DNA of 60,592 bases from an uncultured Candidatus Saccharibacteria bacterium (lineage in GTDB: Bacteria; Patescibacteriota; Saccharimonadia; Saccharimonadales; Saccharimonadaceae), in NCBI GenBank assembly GCA_947303945.1, contig CAMYZS010000006.1, positions 1-60,592 of the forward strand, read 5' to 3'. Positions 1 to 8,086 of the stretch are shown one piece after another. The notes under the pieces were generated by a model. The model saw only the letters and a list, made by a program, of their open reading frames with translations. It was not told the DNA's origin and made no database searches. A program made the position numbers and the translations under genes. The stretch's first letter is position 1. Every line of letters starts with the position of its first letter.

Positions 1-176
1 CTGAGCGCGTTTATGAGCGTTTTCTCCAGGAGTTTCCTGATATGAACAAGCAGGTTGAAAAATATTTTCATCGGCATACGGACACGGCGGACTCGTCCAT
101 TCGAATTGTACTCAAGAACAAGCGAACGCTGATATTTAGCGTAAACAAAGATGGCACTTGGATTCTCAAGCGATAG
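1..176 (+). CDS. Conserved 60-aa phage protein, 5' truncated
   Basis: This is the 3' part of a small gene cut by the window edge; the reading frame starts at base 3 and stops at 174-176. Its 57 visible residues match the complete protein at 59870-60052 almost everywhere (a K replaces an R in the middle). It is basic, with no recognised domain. It stops 9 bases before thyX, and the same gene pair recurs at the right end of the window. Function unknown. Confidence 0.75.
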   Translation, partial: ERVYERFLQEFPDMNKQVEKYFHRHTDTADSSIRIVLKNKRTLIFSVNKDGTWILKR

Positions 177-716
177 GAGATATTTGTGAAGATTATCGAA
201 TATCCGACTTTCGAGATTCTTGCGGAGTCACCAATTGGCGATTACAGGCGAATTGCCGAGGGAGCTCGCACGTGCTATAAGAGTCAGAGTCGCGGAACCG
301 ACTCGGACAAGCGATTGATATCCTATTGTTTTGAAAACGGACACCATTCGGTTCTTGAGCATTCGTCTGTTACTGTTCGGTTTATTTGTGATCGCGGCGT
401 AAGTCACGAGCTTGTTAGGCATAGGCTCGCGTCATTCAGCCAGGAATCCACTAGATATTGCAATTACAGCAAAGACAAGTTTGGTAACGAGATTACTGTA
501 GTCAAGCCTGTTCGTATTCATGAGGGCTCGATGGAGTATTATATTTGGGAGAAGTCCTGCGAGCAGGATGAGAAGGCGTACTTCGATCTTCTCGACCTTG
601 GAGTCACTCCTGAGAATGCTCGCTCAGTTTTGCCGACTTGCCTCAAGACCGAGGTTGTGATGACAGCGAATCTTCGAGAATGGTATCACATTCTTAAGCT
701 CAGGACTGCACGAGAT
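1..716 (+). repeat. Left copy of imperfect terminal repeat
   Basis: Aligns without gaps to 59877-60592; by hand count about 63 of 716 bases differ, mostly at third codon positions. Confidence 0.9.
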
Positions 717-869
717 GCTCAGCCTGATATTCGTTACATGTGTCACGACCTTCTGATTCACATGGCAAAGAATTATCCTGAGATATTTGGAGAATTGCTT
801 CGAGAACGCAATCGCGAATTCATTAATGATTTTGTAAATAAGACAAAGAAAGGTATGAATAATGATTAA
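186..869 (+). CDS. thyX: Flavin-dependent thymidylate synthase ThyX
   Basis: ThyX makes dTMP from dUMP using methylenetetrahydrofolate, FAD and NADPH, feeding phage DNA synthesis in the cytoplasm. The signature RHRx7S is at residues 78-88 (RHR, LASFSQE, S), and the 227-aa length is normal for the family. The start is GTG 186 with AGGAGA upstream; the same GTG and leader occur in the second copy at 60062. The end overlaps the next gene by 8 bases, suggesting translational coupling. A second copy, truncated by the window edge, differs mostly at silent positions. Confidence 0.95.
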   Translation: MKIIEYPTFEILAESPIGDYRRIAEGARTCYKSQSRGTDSDKRLISYCFENGHHSVLEHSSVTVRFICDRGVSHELVRHRLASFSQESTRYCNYSKDKFGNEITVVKPVRIHEGSMEYYIWEKSCEQDEKAYFDLLDLGVTPENARSVLPTCLKTEVVMTANLREWYHILKLRTARDAQPDIRYMCHDLLIHMAKNYPEIFGELLRERNREFINDFVNKTKKGMNND

Positions 870-1857
870 GATTCCAGCTCCTGTTATCCGAGTAGCCGGA
901 AAGTGCGGCAACTGGCTTGTTAAGAATGGTCCGAAGATTGCTGCGGTCAGTGGTGGAGTGATGGCCGTAGGAGGCGCTGTGATGGCCTGTGAGGCCACTC
1001 TGAAGGTTGATGAGGTACTTGAGCGCCATAAGCAGAAGATGGAGCGTATTGAGGCTGCTAAGGCCATTAGCGAGGAAAATGGCGATGGCGAGTTTACCGA
1101 GAAGGATATGAAGCGGGCTAAGTTTGAGACTTATCGCGACACCGCAATCGAACTCGTCAAGCTTTATGGTCCGGCAGTAGCTGTTGGATTTTCTGGCGTG
1201 GGTCTTATGCAGAGCGCTTTCTGGGTAACTGAGCGTCGTCAAGCAACTGCAGTTGCGGCTCTTACGACCATGGATCAGATGTACCAGAATCTTCTTGCAT
1301 CCGGCACGAATGATATTCCAGAGAGCGAGGAGATTGTCGTCGAGAATGACGATTCGGAGTCTGATGATGTTGTAGTTCTGAATACCAACCCTTCGGTCGA
1401 CCCGTTCTTCTTTATATTTGACGTAGATAAGAAGCATTTCGAAAATACGTTCACGAATAAGAAGGCGGAGTTTGTCACAAACGAGCGATTCCTTCTCTCG
1501 GCTATTGAAAATTACAACTATATGCTCAGTGGTCACACAATTGACCACGTTTGGGTGAATGATATTCTCAAGGCTTGGGGTATGGAGGAGACCGCCATTG
1601 GCCAGTTCTATGGCTGGAACGAAGCTACTGGGGACCAGATTGAGTATGATATTATTCCGTTCGTAAAGGAATGGAACGACGAGGACGGAAAGCAGTTCCC
1701 GCTTCTCGTTGAAATTGATCGCGATGAGTTTGACGATCTCGAGGCGCAGGATATTCAGGAGGGCTATTGCATTGGCATCCGTCTGAAGAGTTCTAGCGAT
1801 GGATACGGCCGGGTGACGATGCCTCGCAACATCTACAATGAGGTGTATGGTGATTAA
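862..1857 (+). CDS. DUF6353-like phage membrane protein
   Basis: This 331-aa protein has a hydrophobic stretch near residues 25-45, a second around 100-125, and a charged C-terminal domain rich in D, E, W and G (roughly 190-331). The layout resembles DUF6353 phage proteins, and the protein at 56972-57769 looks like a paralogue with the same plan. DUF6353 has no established function. An AGAAAGG ribosome site precedes ATG 862, and the gene overlaps thyX. An envelope location is inferred from the hydrophobic segments. Family assignment is by eye. Confidence 0.7.
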   Translation: MIKIPAPVIRVAGKCGNWLVKNGPKIAAVSGGVMAVGGAVMACEATLKVDEVLERHKQKMERIEAAKAISEENGDGEFTEKDMKRAKFETYRDTAIELVKLYGPAVAVGFSGVGLMQSAFWVTERRQATAVAALTTMDQMYQNLLASGTNDIPESEEIVVENDDSESDDVVVLNTNPSVDPFFFIFDVDKKHFENTFTNKKAEFVTNERFLLSAIENYNYMLSGHTIDHVWVNDILKAWGMEETAIGQFYGWNEATGDQIEYDIIPFVKEWNDEDGKQFPLLVEIDRDEFDDLEAQDIQEGYCIGIRLKSSSDGYGRVTMPRNIYNEVYGD

Positions 1858-1981
1858 TTACCTTAAGCGTTGGATTGGAGAGCTGCTGATTGATATCGGC
1901 AAGCACCTAGTCCAATCGTCTCGTATTAGTTACGTGCGTTATGCGGCTAGAAATGGTTCCGTAAATCGTTACAATTGGTAG
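1847..1981 (+). CDS. Small 44-aa protein
   Basis: The ORF opens at ATG 1847, inside the last codons of the DUF6353-like gene and behind GAGGTG, and stops at 1979-1981. The peptide is basic and aromatic (MVINYLKRW at the start, NRYNW at the end) and may form an amphipathic helix. The overlap and ribosome site support translation. A terminator follows 30 bases later, so it would be the last gene of the thyX operon. No family recognised. Confidence 0.5.
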   Translation: MVINYLKRWIGELLIDIGKHLVQSSRISYVRYAARNGSVNRYNW

Positions 1982-2011
1982 ACTTTAGGTCTACTTGATA
2001 TTCTAGACATC

Positions 2012-2050
2012 GGACAGGGGGTTGTGATTACACGCCCTCTGTCCTTTTGT
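2012..2050 (+). terminator. Intrinsic terminator after the thyX operon
   Basis: GGACAG pairs with CTGTCC across 2012-2044, with further G-C pairs inside, and a TTTTGTCTT tract follows. It closes the unit running from the left edge through 1981. Confidence 0.75.
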
Positions 2051-2067
2051 CTTGATTGGAGGTGAAA

Positions 2068-2622
2068 ATGGACGAGTTTGATGAGTATTTTATATGGCTA
2101 ATGGATTTAGTCAATGCCAACGTCGATGTTTATAGCGAATTGTTATATTTTCTTCATGACACAGACTTCGTATGGTGTTTGGATAGGGACGACGGACGTG
2201 CGAGCGACGGATTAAAACTTCGCGATGAATATTCAGAGGCCATGGCTGGTATGGGATTTGATGCCTCTTGGGTCGTTCTGATGGACAAACCGTGTAGTGT
2301 TCTTGAAATGTTAATAGGATTATCTAGACGCATGGACGATATGCTTATAGAAGATTATATGGCTCCTCGAGTTCCTATATGGTTCTGGAAAATGATTAAG
2401 AATCTCGGACTCGCAAAGTACACAAACGGCCTTCTTATGAATGCTGACGATGACGACTATTATAATATTCAAGAGATTCTTAATCGATGGATGAATAGAG
2501 ATTTTGATCCTGACGGAACTGGGTCCATATTTCCTCTAGAAAATCCCTACACAGATCAGAGAGAACGTACAATTATATACCAGCTTAATGCGTATGTTCT
2601 TGAGAATTATGTTGAGGAGTGA
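2068..2622 (+). CDS. Acidic hypothetical phage protein
   Basis: This 184-aa, strongly acidic, tryptophan-rich protein has no recognised domain. ATG 2068 is chosen because GGAGGTG lies just upstream; a longer reading from TTG 2056 would place the ribosome site inside the coding region. It is the first gene after a terminator and overlaps the ribosome site of the DUF3310 gene, heading the replication region. Confidence 0.75.
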   Translation: MDEFDEYFIWLMDLVNANVDVYSELLYFLHDTDFVWCLDRDDGRASDGLKLRDEYSEAMAGMGFDASWVVLMDKPCSVLEMLIGLSRRMDDMLIEDYMAPRVPIWFWKMIKNLGLAKYTNGLLMNADDDDYYNIQEILNRWMNRDFDPDGTGSIFPLENPYTDQRERTIIYQLNAYVLENYVEE

Positions 2623-2624
2623 GT

Positions 2625-2840
2625 ATGAATGAAGATGCTGTGAATCATCCTTCACATTACACTCAAGGAGGAATTGAGTGTATCGAAGCAATAAAAGCCA
2701 GCATGTCTCAGGAAGAATTTCTTGGATATTTGAAAGGCAATGCTATCAAGTATGTATGGCGTTATCGCATGAAGGGTAGAGCTAAGGAGGACCTGCAGAA
2801 GGCTCGGTGGTATTTGAATCGACTTCTCGAGGAATTGTAG
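2625..2840 (+). CDS. DUF3310 family protein
   Basis: The 71-aa protein carries the DUF3310 signature: NHPSHYTQGGIECIEAI, then GNAIKYVWRYRMKG and a KARWYLNRLLEEL helix. T7 gp1.7, a nucleotide kinase, contains this domain, so a role in phage nucleotide metabolism is plausible but unproven here. ATG 2625 sits 6 bases after GAGGAG; GTG 2619 would overlap that site. It directly precedes the AT-rich region and the replication polyprotein. Confidence 0.85.
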   Translation: MNEDAVNHPSHYTQGGIECIEAIKASMSQEEFLGYLKGNAIKYVWRYRMKGRAKEDLQKARWYLNRLLEEL

Positions 2841-3068
2841 ACTTATACCATTTTACCATTTTTGAGAAAACGATTACCACTTTTTCGGAAGAGCACAAGA
2901 GGTATTTACCTGCGGTTTTATACCAAATAACCATTTTACCATTTTTTATTTAAATTTAAAAATATTAAAAATAATTAATATATATAGGGTAATAGAAACC
3001 CCCTAAAAAAGAGGTTTTTTCGAAAAAAGTGGTAAAAATGGATATTTTAGCGAGAGAAAGGAGGGTTT
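2841..3068 (+). other. AT-rich repeat region, possible replication origin
   Basis: This gene-free stretch carries a repeated TACCATTTT unit: a doubled copy near 2846-2863, another doubled copy near 2929-2948, and an inverted pair in which 2874-2887 (TTACCACTTTTTCG) matches the complement of 3021-3035 apart from one extra A. Between them lies almost pure A/T (2941-2985). AAACC/GGTTT pairing with a T-run at 2996-3020 could be a terminator. Iterons plus AT-rich DNA beside the helicase-primase-polymerase gene suggest an origin; this is inference. Confidence 0.45.
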
Positions 3069-6000
3069 ATGGACTTCTTTCGAGTCAACTGGCGTTCGAC
3101 AAAAAGAGGCACCATCGAGGTTTATCCGAGCTTCTTGATATCCGAGAGTAAAGACTTCATGGTTCGAGGTCGAGACTTCTATGCGATATTTGATGAATCT
3201 AGTGGTCTGTGGAGTACAAACGAGTTTGATGTTGTTCGACTTGTCGATAAAGAGCTGTATGATTATGCGGAAGAACTTAGGAATACGACAGAAGACCGAG
3301 TTGCGGTTTTGAGTCTTAGTGATTACAGTTCAAAGTCTTGGTCTGATTACAAAGGAATGATATCTCGATATCCAGACCACTACAAGCCACTGGATGGTAA
3401 GCTGATATTTGCCGACGCCGAGACTAAGCGAGAAGACTATGCCAGTAAGAAGCTTCCTTACTCGTTGAGCGATAGTCCATGCGACTCGTGGGAAGAATTG
3501 ATATCTACACTATACGAGCCATCGGAGCGTCGTAAGATTGAATGGGCCATCGGAGCCGTTGTCGCTGGAGAAGCAAAAGATATTCAGAAGTTCCTAGTGT
3601 TCTATGGCGATGCTGGTACAGGCAAGTCAACTGTCTTGAACATCATACAAAAGCTGTTTGATGGATATTATGCAATCTTCGACGCCAAGGCGTTGGCTAC
3701 TGCTAGCAATCAGTTTAGCACAGAAGCGTTCAAGAACAATCCGTTGATTGCAATCCAGCACGACGGCGACCTTAGTAGAATTGACGATAATAGTCGACTC
3801 AACAGTATTGTCTCTCATGAGGAGATGACGATTAACGAGAAGCATAAGTCTTTATATTCTATTAAGATGAACGCATTTCTGTTTATGGCCACTAATAAGC
3901 CTGTTAAGATTACAGATGCTAAGTCGGGACTCATTCGTCGATTGATAGATGTCAATCCTAGCGGCAAGAAGATTCCTTCAAGTAGGTATCAAAAGCTAAT
4001 GCATGATATTTCGTTTGAACTTGGGTCTATAGCCGAACATTGCCGTAATGTTTATGAGACTCTTGGAAAGCATTACTACGATTCGTATAGATCTTCTGAG
4101 ATGCAATATAAGACGGATGTGTTCTTTAACTTTGTTGATAGCAATTACTTTGAATTTGCTAAGGCTGATTATGTTAGTCTTAAGCAAGCCTACGCAATGT
4201 ATAAAGAATATTGTGAAGAAACTTCTTTAAATTTTGTTATGCCTATGTATCAGTTTAGAGAAGAGTTGAAGAACTACTTTTCGTCTTTTACAAAGGATAA
4301 AATGATCGATGGAAAGCATCTTAGAAGTATCTATGAAGGTTTTCTTGTAGACAAACTTGAGTATAATTCTGGAGAGACGTTTGAAGAAATGGCCCCGAAC
4401 GAGTCCTGGCTTGAACTGAGCAGCTCGTCTTCATTGTTTGATATTCTCGCAAAGGACTATCCAGCACAGTATGCGAGTGAGATTGAGACTCCGTTAACGA
4501 AGTGGATTAACGTCACAACAACTCTTGCGGATATTGACACGAGTAAGTTGCATTATGTTAAGGTTCCCCCAGAGCATATAGTCATTGATTTTGATCTGAA
4601 AGGCAAAGACGGTTCCAAGTCTGCTGAGAAAAATATGAAGGCTGCAAATAAGTGGCCAAAGACTTATGCCGAGTTTAGTAAGGGCGGAGCCGGTATTCAC
4701 TTACATTATATTTATGATGGCGATGTCAGTGAGATTAGTCGAGTGTATTCTGAAGGAATAGAAATCAAAGTGTTTAACGGGAATAGTTCGTTGCGTAGAC
4801 GCCTTAGTTTGTGCAATGATATTCCTATTGCACACATTAGTGGGGGGTTGCCAAAGAAGGAGAGAAAGGTGATTAGTCAAAATACGATTAAGAGCGAGAA
4901 GGCGCTCAGAGATTTGATTGTTAAGAATCTCCGAAAAGAAGTCTGGCCTAACACAAAACCTTCGATTGATTTCATTTATAAGATTCTTGAAGATGCATAT
5001 GCTAGCGGGATGGAGTATGACGTTAGTGATATGCATACTCCAATTCTTGCATTTGCTGCTGATAGTACGCATCAGGCTAGATATTGTATGGACTGTGTTG
5101 CAAAGATGCGGTTCATGTCTAAGGAGAAGGAAGAGGTTGAAAAGGCAAATGCAGCAAAGGACATGATTGTCTTTTTTGATATTGAGGTGTTTCCTAATCT
5201 TTTCTTGGTTAATTATAAGGTTGCTGGAGAGGGTAAGCCTGTAATTAGGATGATTAACCCTGATGCTAATGCAATTGAGGAGCTGTTTCAGTATAAGCTG
5301 GTTGGTTTCAACAATCGTCGTTATGACAACCATATCATCTATGCGTGCTATCTTGGATATTCCGTAGAGCAATTGTATGGACTCTCCCAGCGAATCATTA
5401 ATGGAGACCGAGACGCGTTCTTTGGAGAGGCGTATAAGCTTAGCTACACTGATGTTTATGACTTCTCCAGTAAGAAACAGAGCCTTAAGAAGTTTGAGAT
5501 TGAGCTTGGCATTCATCATCAGGAACTTGGTCTTCCTTGGGATCAGCCGGTTGACCCAAAGCGTTGGACAGAAGTTGCTGAGTATTGTGATAATGATGTT
5601 ATTGCGACAGAAGCAGTGTTTAAAGCTAGGCATGCCGATTTTGTCGCTAGGGAGATTCTTGCGGACTTGAGCGGTCTGACTGTGAATGATACCACCAATC
5701 AACATACAACTCGTATTATATTTGGAAACGATCCAAATCCTCAGAAAAAGTTTGTCTATAAAGATTTGTCCGAGATGTTCCCTGGATACAAATTTGAGAA
5801 CGGCAAGAGTTTTTATAGAGGCGAGGACCCAGGAGAAGGTGGCTATGTCTATTCAGAACCCGGTATGTATGGCAATGTTGCTCTTCTTGATATTGCTTCT
5901 ATGCATCCTACTTCTATTGAAAATCTTAATCTATTCGGTCCTTATACTAAAAATTTCAGCGATATCAAGAAAGCTCGAATCTGTGTCAAGCATCATGATT

Positions 6001-6857
6001 ATGAAGCTGCAAAGCTTCTCCTGGATGGGAAACTTGCGAAGCATCTTAACGGAAGCGAGGACGATGCTGATGCACTTGCGTATGCTCTGAAGATTGCTAT
6101 CAACAGCGTGTACGGATTGACGTCGGCCAAGTTTCCAAACAAGTTTAAGGACCCTCGCAATATTGATAACATTGTTGCTAAGCGCGGCGCTTTGTTTATG
6201 ATCGACCTTAAGCATGCTGTGCAGGAAAAGGGTTGGACAGTTGCCCATATTAAGACCGATTCGATCAAGATTCCGGACGCTACTCCTGAGATGATTGATT
6301 TTGTTGTCGACTTCGGTAAGAAGTATGGGTATGATTTTGAGCATGAGGCAACGTATGATAAGATGTGTCTTGTGAACAAGTCTACTTATATTGCCAAGTA
6401 TGCCACAGGAAAGCATGCAGGAGAATGGACAGCAACCGGCGCTCAGTTCCAGCAGCCGTATGTCTTCAAGACATTGTTTAGTCATGAACCATTGATATTC
6501 GACGACATGTGTGAGACGAAGAACTGCAAGACTGCGTTCTATCTTGACTTGAATGAAGGGATGCCCGATGGCGAGCATAACTATAAGTTTGTCGGACGAG
6601 CTGGGCAATTCACGCCAGTTAAAGATGGAGTGGGAGGAGGCCGACTTGTCCGAGAACAGTCTGGTAAGTATTATTCCGCTACTGATGCGGACGGATATCG
6701 ATGGCTCGAGTCTGAGACAGTCCGACGACTTGGACTGGAAGAATATGTTGATACCAATTACTACCAACGAAAAGTCGACGATGCCGTGAGTGACATCTCC
6801 GGTTATGGCGACTTCGAATGGTTCGTAGGTGATGAGCCTTATAAGGAGTATGTTTGA
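3069..6857 (+). CDS. SF3 helicase - PrimPol - family B DNA polymerase fusion
   Basis: One 1262-aa chain appears to hold most of the replisome. Residues about 130-390 form a D5/DUF5906-like SF3 helicase with Walker A GDAGTGKST at 180-188. Residues about 495-600 resemble an archaeo-eukaryotic primase domain (VIDFDLKG, GAGIHLHY, then IEIKVF). The C-terminal half is a family B polymerase: exonuclease FFDIEVFPN (D704, E706), VGFNNRRYDN and YCDNDV; motif A LLDIASMHP (D941); motif B KIAINSVYG (1008-1016); motif C HIKTDS (1060-1065). Motif C has K where family B usually has the first Asp of DTDS. GGAGGG precedes ATG 3069. Confidence 0.93.
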   Translation: MDFFRVNWRSTKRGTIEVYPSFLISESKDFMVRGRDFYAIFDESSGLWSTNEFDVVRLVDKELYDYAEELRNTTEDRVAVLSLSDYSSKSWSDYKGMISRYPDHYKPLDGKLIFADAETKREDYASKKLPYSLSDSPCDSWEELISTLYEPSERRKIEWAIGAVVAGEAKDIQKFLVFYGDAGTGKSTVLNIIQKLFDGYYAIFDAKALATASNQFSTEAFKNNPLIAIQHDGDLSRIDDNSRLNSIVSHEEMTINEKHKSLYSIKMNAFLFMATNKPVKITDAKSGLIRRLIDVNPSGKKIPSSRYQKLMHDISFELGSIAEHCRNVYETLGKHYYDSYRSSEMQYKTDVFFNFVDSNYFEFAKADYVSLKQAYAMYKEYCEETSLNFVMPMYQFREELKNYFSSFTKDKMIDGKHLRSIYEGFLVDKLEYNSGETFEEMAPNESWLELSSSSSLFDILAKDYPAQYASEIETPLTKWINVTTTLADIDTSKLHYVKVPPEHIVIDFDLKGKDGSKSAEKNMKAANKWPKTYAEFSKGGAGIHLHYIYDGDVSEISRVYSEGIEIKVFNGNSSLRRRLSLCNDIPIAHISGGLPKKERKVISQNTIKSEKALRDLIVKNLRKEVWPNTKPSIDFIYKILEDAYASGMEYDVSDMHTPILAFAADSTHQARYCMDCVAKMRFMSKEKEEVEKANAAKDMIVFFDIEVFPNLFLVNYKVAGEGKPVIRMINPDANAIEELFQYKLVGFNNRRYDNHIIYACYLGYSVEQLYGLSQRIINGDRDAFFGEAYKLSYTDVYDFSSKKQSLKKFEIELGIHHQELGLPWDQPVDPKRWTEVAEYCDNDVIATEAVFKARHADFVAREILADLSGLTVNDTTNQHTTRIIFGNDPNPQKKFVYKDLSEMFPGYKFENGKSFYRGEDPGEGGYVYSEPGMYGNVALLDIASMHPTSIENLNLFGPYTKNFSDIKKARICVKHHDYEAAKLLLDGKLAKHLNGSEDDADALAYALKIAINSVYGLTSAKFPNKFKDPRNIDNIVAKRGALFMIDLKHAVQEKGWTVAHIKTDSIKIPDATPEMIDFVVDFGKKYGYDFEHEATYDKMCLVNKSTYIAKYATGKHAGEWTATGAQFQQPYVFKTLFSHEPLIFDDMCETKNCKTAFYLDLNEGMPDGEHNYKFVGRAGQFTPVKDGVGGGRLVREQSGKYYSATDADGYRWLESETVRRLGLEEYVDTNYYQRKVDDAVSDISGYGDFEWFVGDEPYKEYV

Positions 6858-6990
6858 TATTCCTTGGCTAATGCCTTGTCAGAGTGAAACCATAGAGCAT
6901 TGTATGTTTTGTGGGTCGTACTCAGGTTATTGCAGACTTGGGTACGATCTTAGTAATGTTATATTTAGAGAAAGGACTTATCATGTCTAA
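6850..6990 (+). CDS. Small cysteine-rich protein, possible zinc binder
   Basis: This 46-aa ORF overlaps the polymerase gene by 8 bases and the SSB-like gene by 8, in a different frame from both. It contains C-x8-C-x2-C-x6-C (from PCQSETIEHC to SGYC), as in small zinc-binding proteins. AAGGAG lies only one base from the ATG, which is closer than usual, so translation is uncertain. The end-to-end overlaps are what supports it. Confidence 0.4.
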   Translation: MFDIPWLMPCQSETIEHCMFCGSYSGYCRLGYDLSNVIFRERTYHV

Positions 6991-7480
6991 CCGCGTTACT
7001 CGTTCTCTTAGGTTTACCGAGGTTCCTGGAGAGGACCTTTGGTATCGTAACATGCAGGGAGCTCCAACCGACTACACTCCTGCTGGAATTAGGAGCTTCG
7101 CTATTGCTATCAGTGATGAATTTGCAGAAGAGCTTCTTGAAGAGGGATGGACTTGCATTAACCATAAGCCTCGCAATTCGAAGGATCCGGACAGTCCGTT
7201 GATTTACCGTTTTAAGGTTAAGATGAATTTCAACAGCGCCAACCCGCCTGCTGTTTATGTAGCCAGTCGTGATGGAAAGCGTCGTACCCAGGTTGATGTT
7301 AGTTGGCTTGATGACCAGAACATCGACCGTCGTCGTATTGAATGGTGTGATATCGAGGTTAATCCATACAACCGTCCTGTGAACGGTAAGGACTGGTGCA
7401 GTGCGTATCTCAGCGAGATTACTATCAAGCTTCAGGAGGGCGCCTTCGATTACAAGTATGCCGAGGACGTTCCGTTTTAA
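6983..7480 (+). CDS. Putative single-stranded DNA-binding protein
   Basis: The 165-aa protein starts at ATG 6983 behind AGAAAGGA. Its alternating beta-rich pattern (YRFKVKMNFN, PPAVYVASRDG, SYLSEITIKLQEG and an acidic C-terminus DVPF) resembles phage OB-fold ssDNA-binding proteins. Its place right after the polymerase fits a replication role. No decisive motif is visible, so the call rests on general resemblance and context. Confidence 0.55.
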   Translation: MSNRVTRSLRFTEVPGEDLWYRNMQGAPTDYTPAGIRSFAIAISDEFAEELLEEGWTCINHKPRNSKDPDSPLIYRFKVKMNFNSANPPAVYVASRDGKRRTQVDVSWLDDQNIDRRRIEWCDIEVNPYNRPVNGKDWCSAYLSEITIKLQEGAFDYKYAEDVPF

Positions 7481-7491
7481 AAGAAGATACC

Positions 7492-7686
7492 ATGGCTTCT
7501 ATTCATGAGGAAAGGCGAGCGCATTGTCCACGATGTGACGAGGACGTCGACTTTATTATTAAGATGTGCTATGTGGACTATAATGGAATTACTCCGTGCT
7601 ATAAGTGTCCGAAGTGCGGTGTCATAGTTCCGTCATATAGTTTTAACAATTTTTTGGAAGACGGACGCGTTCATATATACGTTTAA
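7492..7686 (+). CDS. Small zinc-ribbon protein
   Basis: The 64-aa protein MASIHEERR... has two cysteine knuckles, CPRC and CPKC, about 27 residues apart, typical of a zinc ribbon binding nucleic acid or protein. ATG 7492 begins just after the SSB-like gene; the upstream extension in this frame is a shadow of that gene. The ribosome site is weak (AAGAAGA). Role unknown. Confidence 0.65.
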   Translation: MASIHEERRAHCPRCDEDVDFIIKMCYVDYNGITPCYKCPKCGVIVPSYSFNNFLEDGRVHIYV

Positions 7687-7706
7687 TTGATATTTGGAGG
7701 ACACCC

Positions 7707-8072
7707 ATGCGCAACTTTAGCAAAAGAATTTATACAGCTCTGGTTGTTTTGCTGATGTGCGTTTTGATTACCGGATGTAGCCCCGCTTCGTGCCAGTCGA
7801 CTGAGCTTTCTAGACAAGCTGACAATTTTGAAAAGACTCGCATAATTACGGTCATCAATACTAGAACCGATGGTATTATCTTCCGAATGACTGGAACCTT
7901 TTCTTGCCAGTATTCTAGTGGTGACTTGGATATCATCAGTGCTGTTGGTCCCAATAAATACGAAAAGCATTTCATTCATATGAATGAAAATCTTACGTAT
8001 ATTGTTGAGGATACGGCTGGTAATGGCGATTTGTATTATCAGAAGGTGGAATATTTTCCTGAGCGTGATTGA
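7707..8072 (+). CDS. Putative phage lipoprotein
   Basis: The 121-aa protein has a classic lipoprotein signal: basic MRNFSKR, hydrophobic residues 9-22, and lipobox LITGC with the lipidated Cys at 24. The mature part has no recognised domain and would sit on the outer face of the cell membrane. Phage lipoproteins with known roles often block superinfection, which is a possibility only. GGAGGAC precedes ATG 7707. The position among replication genes is unusual for a lysis or tail function. Confidence 0.75.
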   Translation: MRNFSKRIYTALVVLLMCVLITGCSPASCQSTELSRQADNFEKTRIITVINTRTDGIIFRMTGTFSCQYSSGDLDIISAVGPNKYEKHFIHMNENLTYIVEDTAGNGDLYYQKVEYFPERD

Positions 8073-8086
8073 TATTTGGAGGGTAG

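Noticed and set aside
4701-5705. Long antisense ORFs (also 823-1548, 5931-6767, 21673-22683, 42667-43386)
   Set aside because: They lie opposite well-supported genes, lack ribosome sites and recognisable domains, and arise from codon bias of the + strand.
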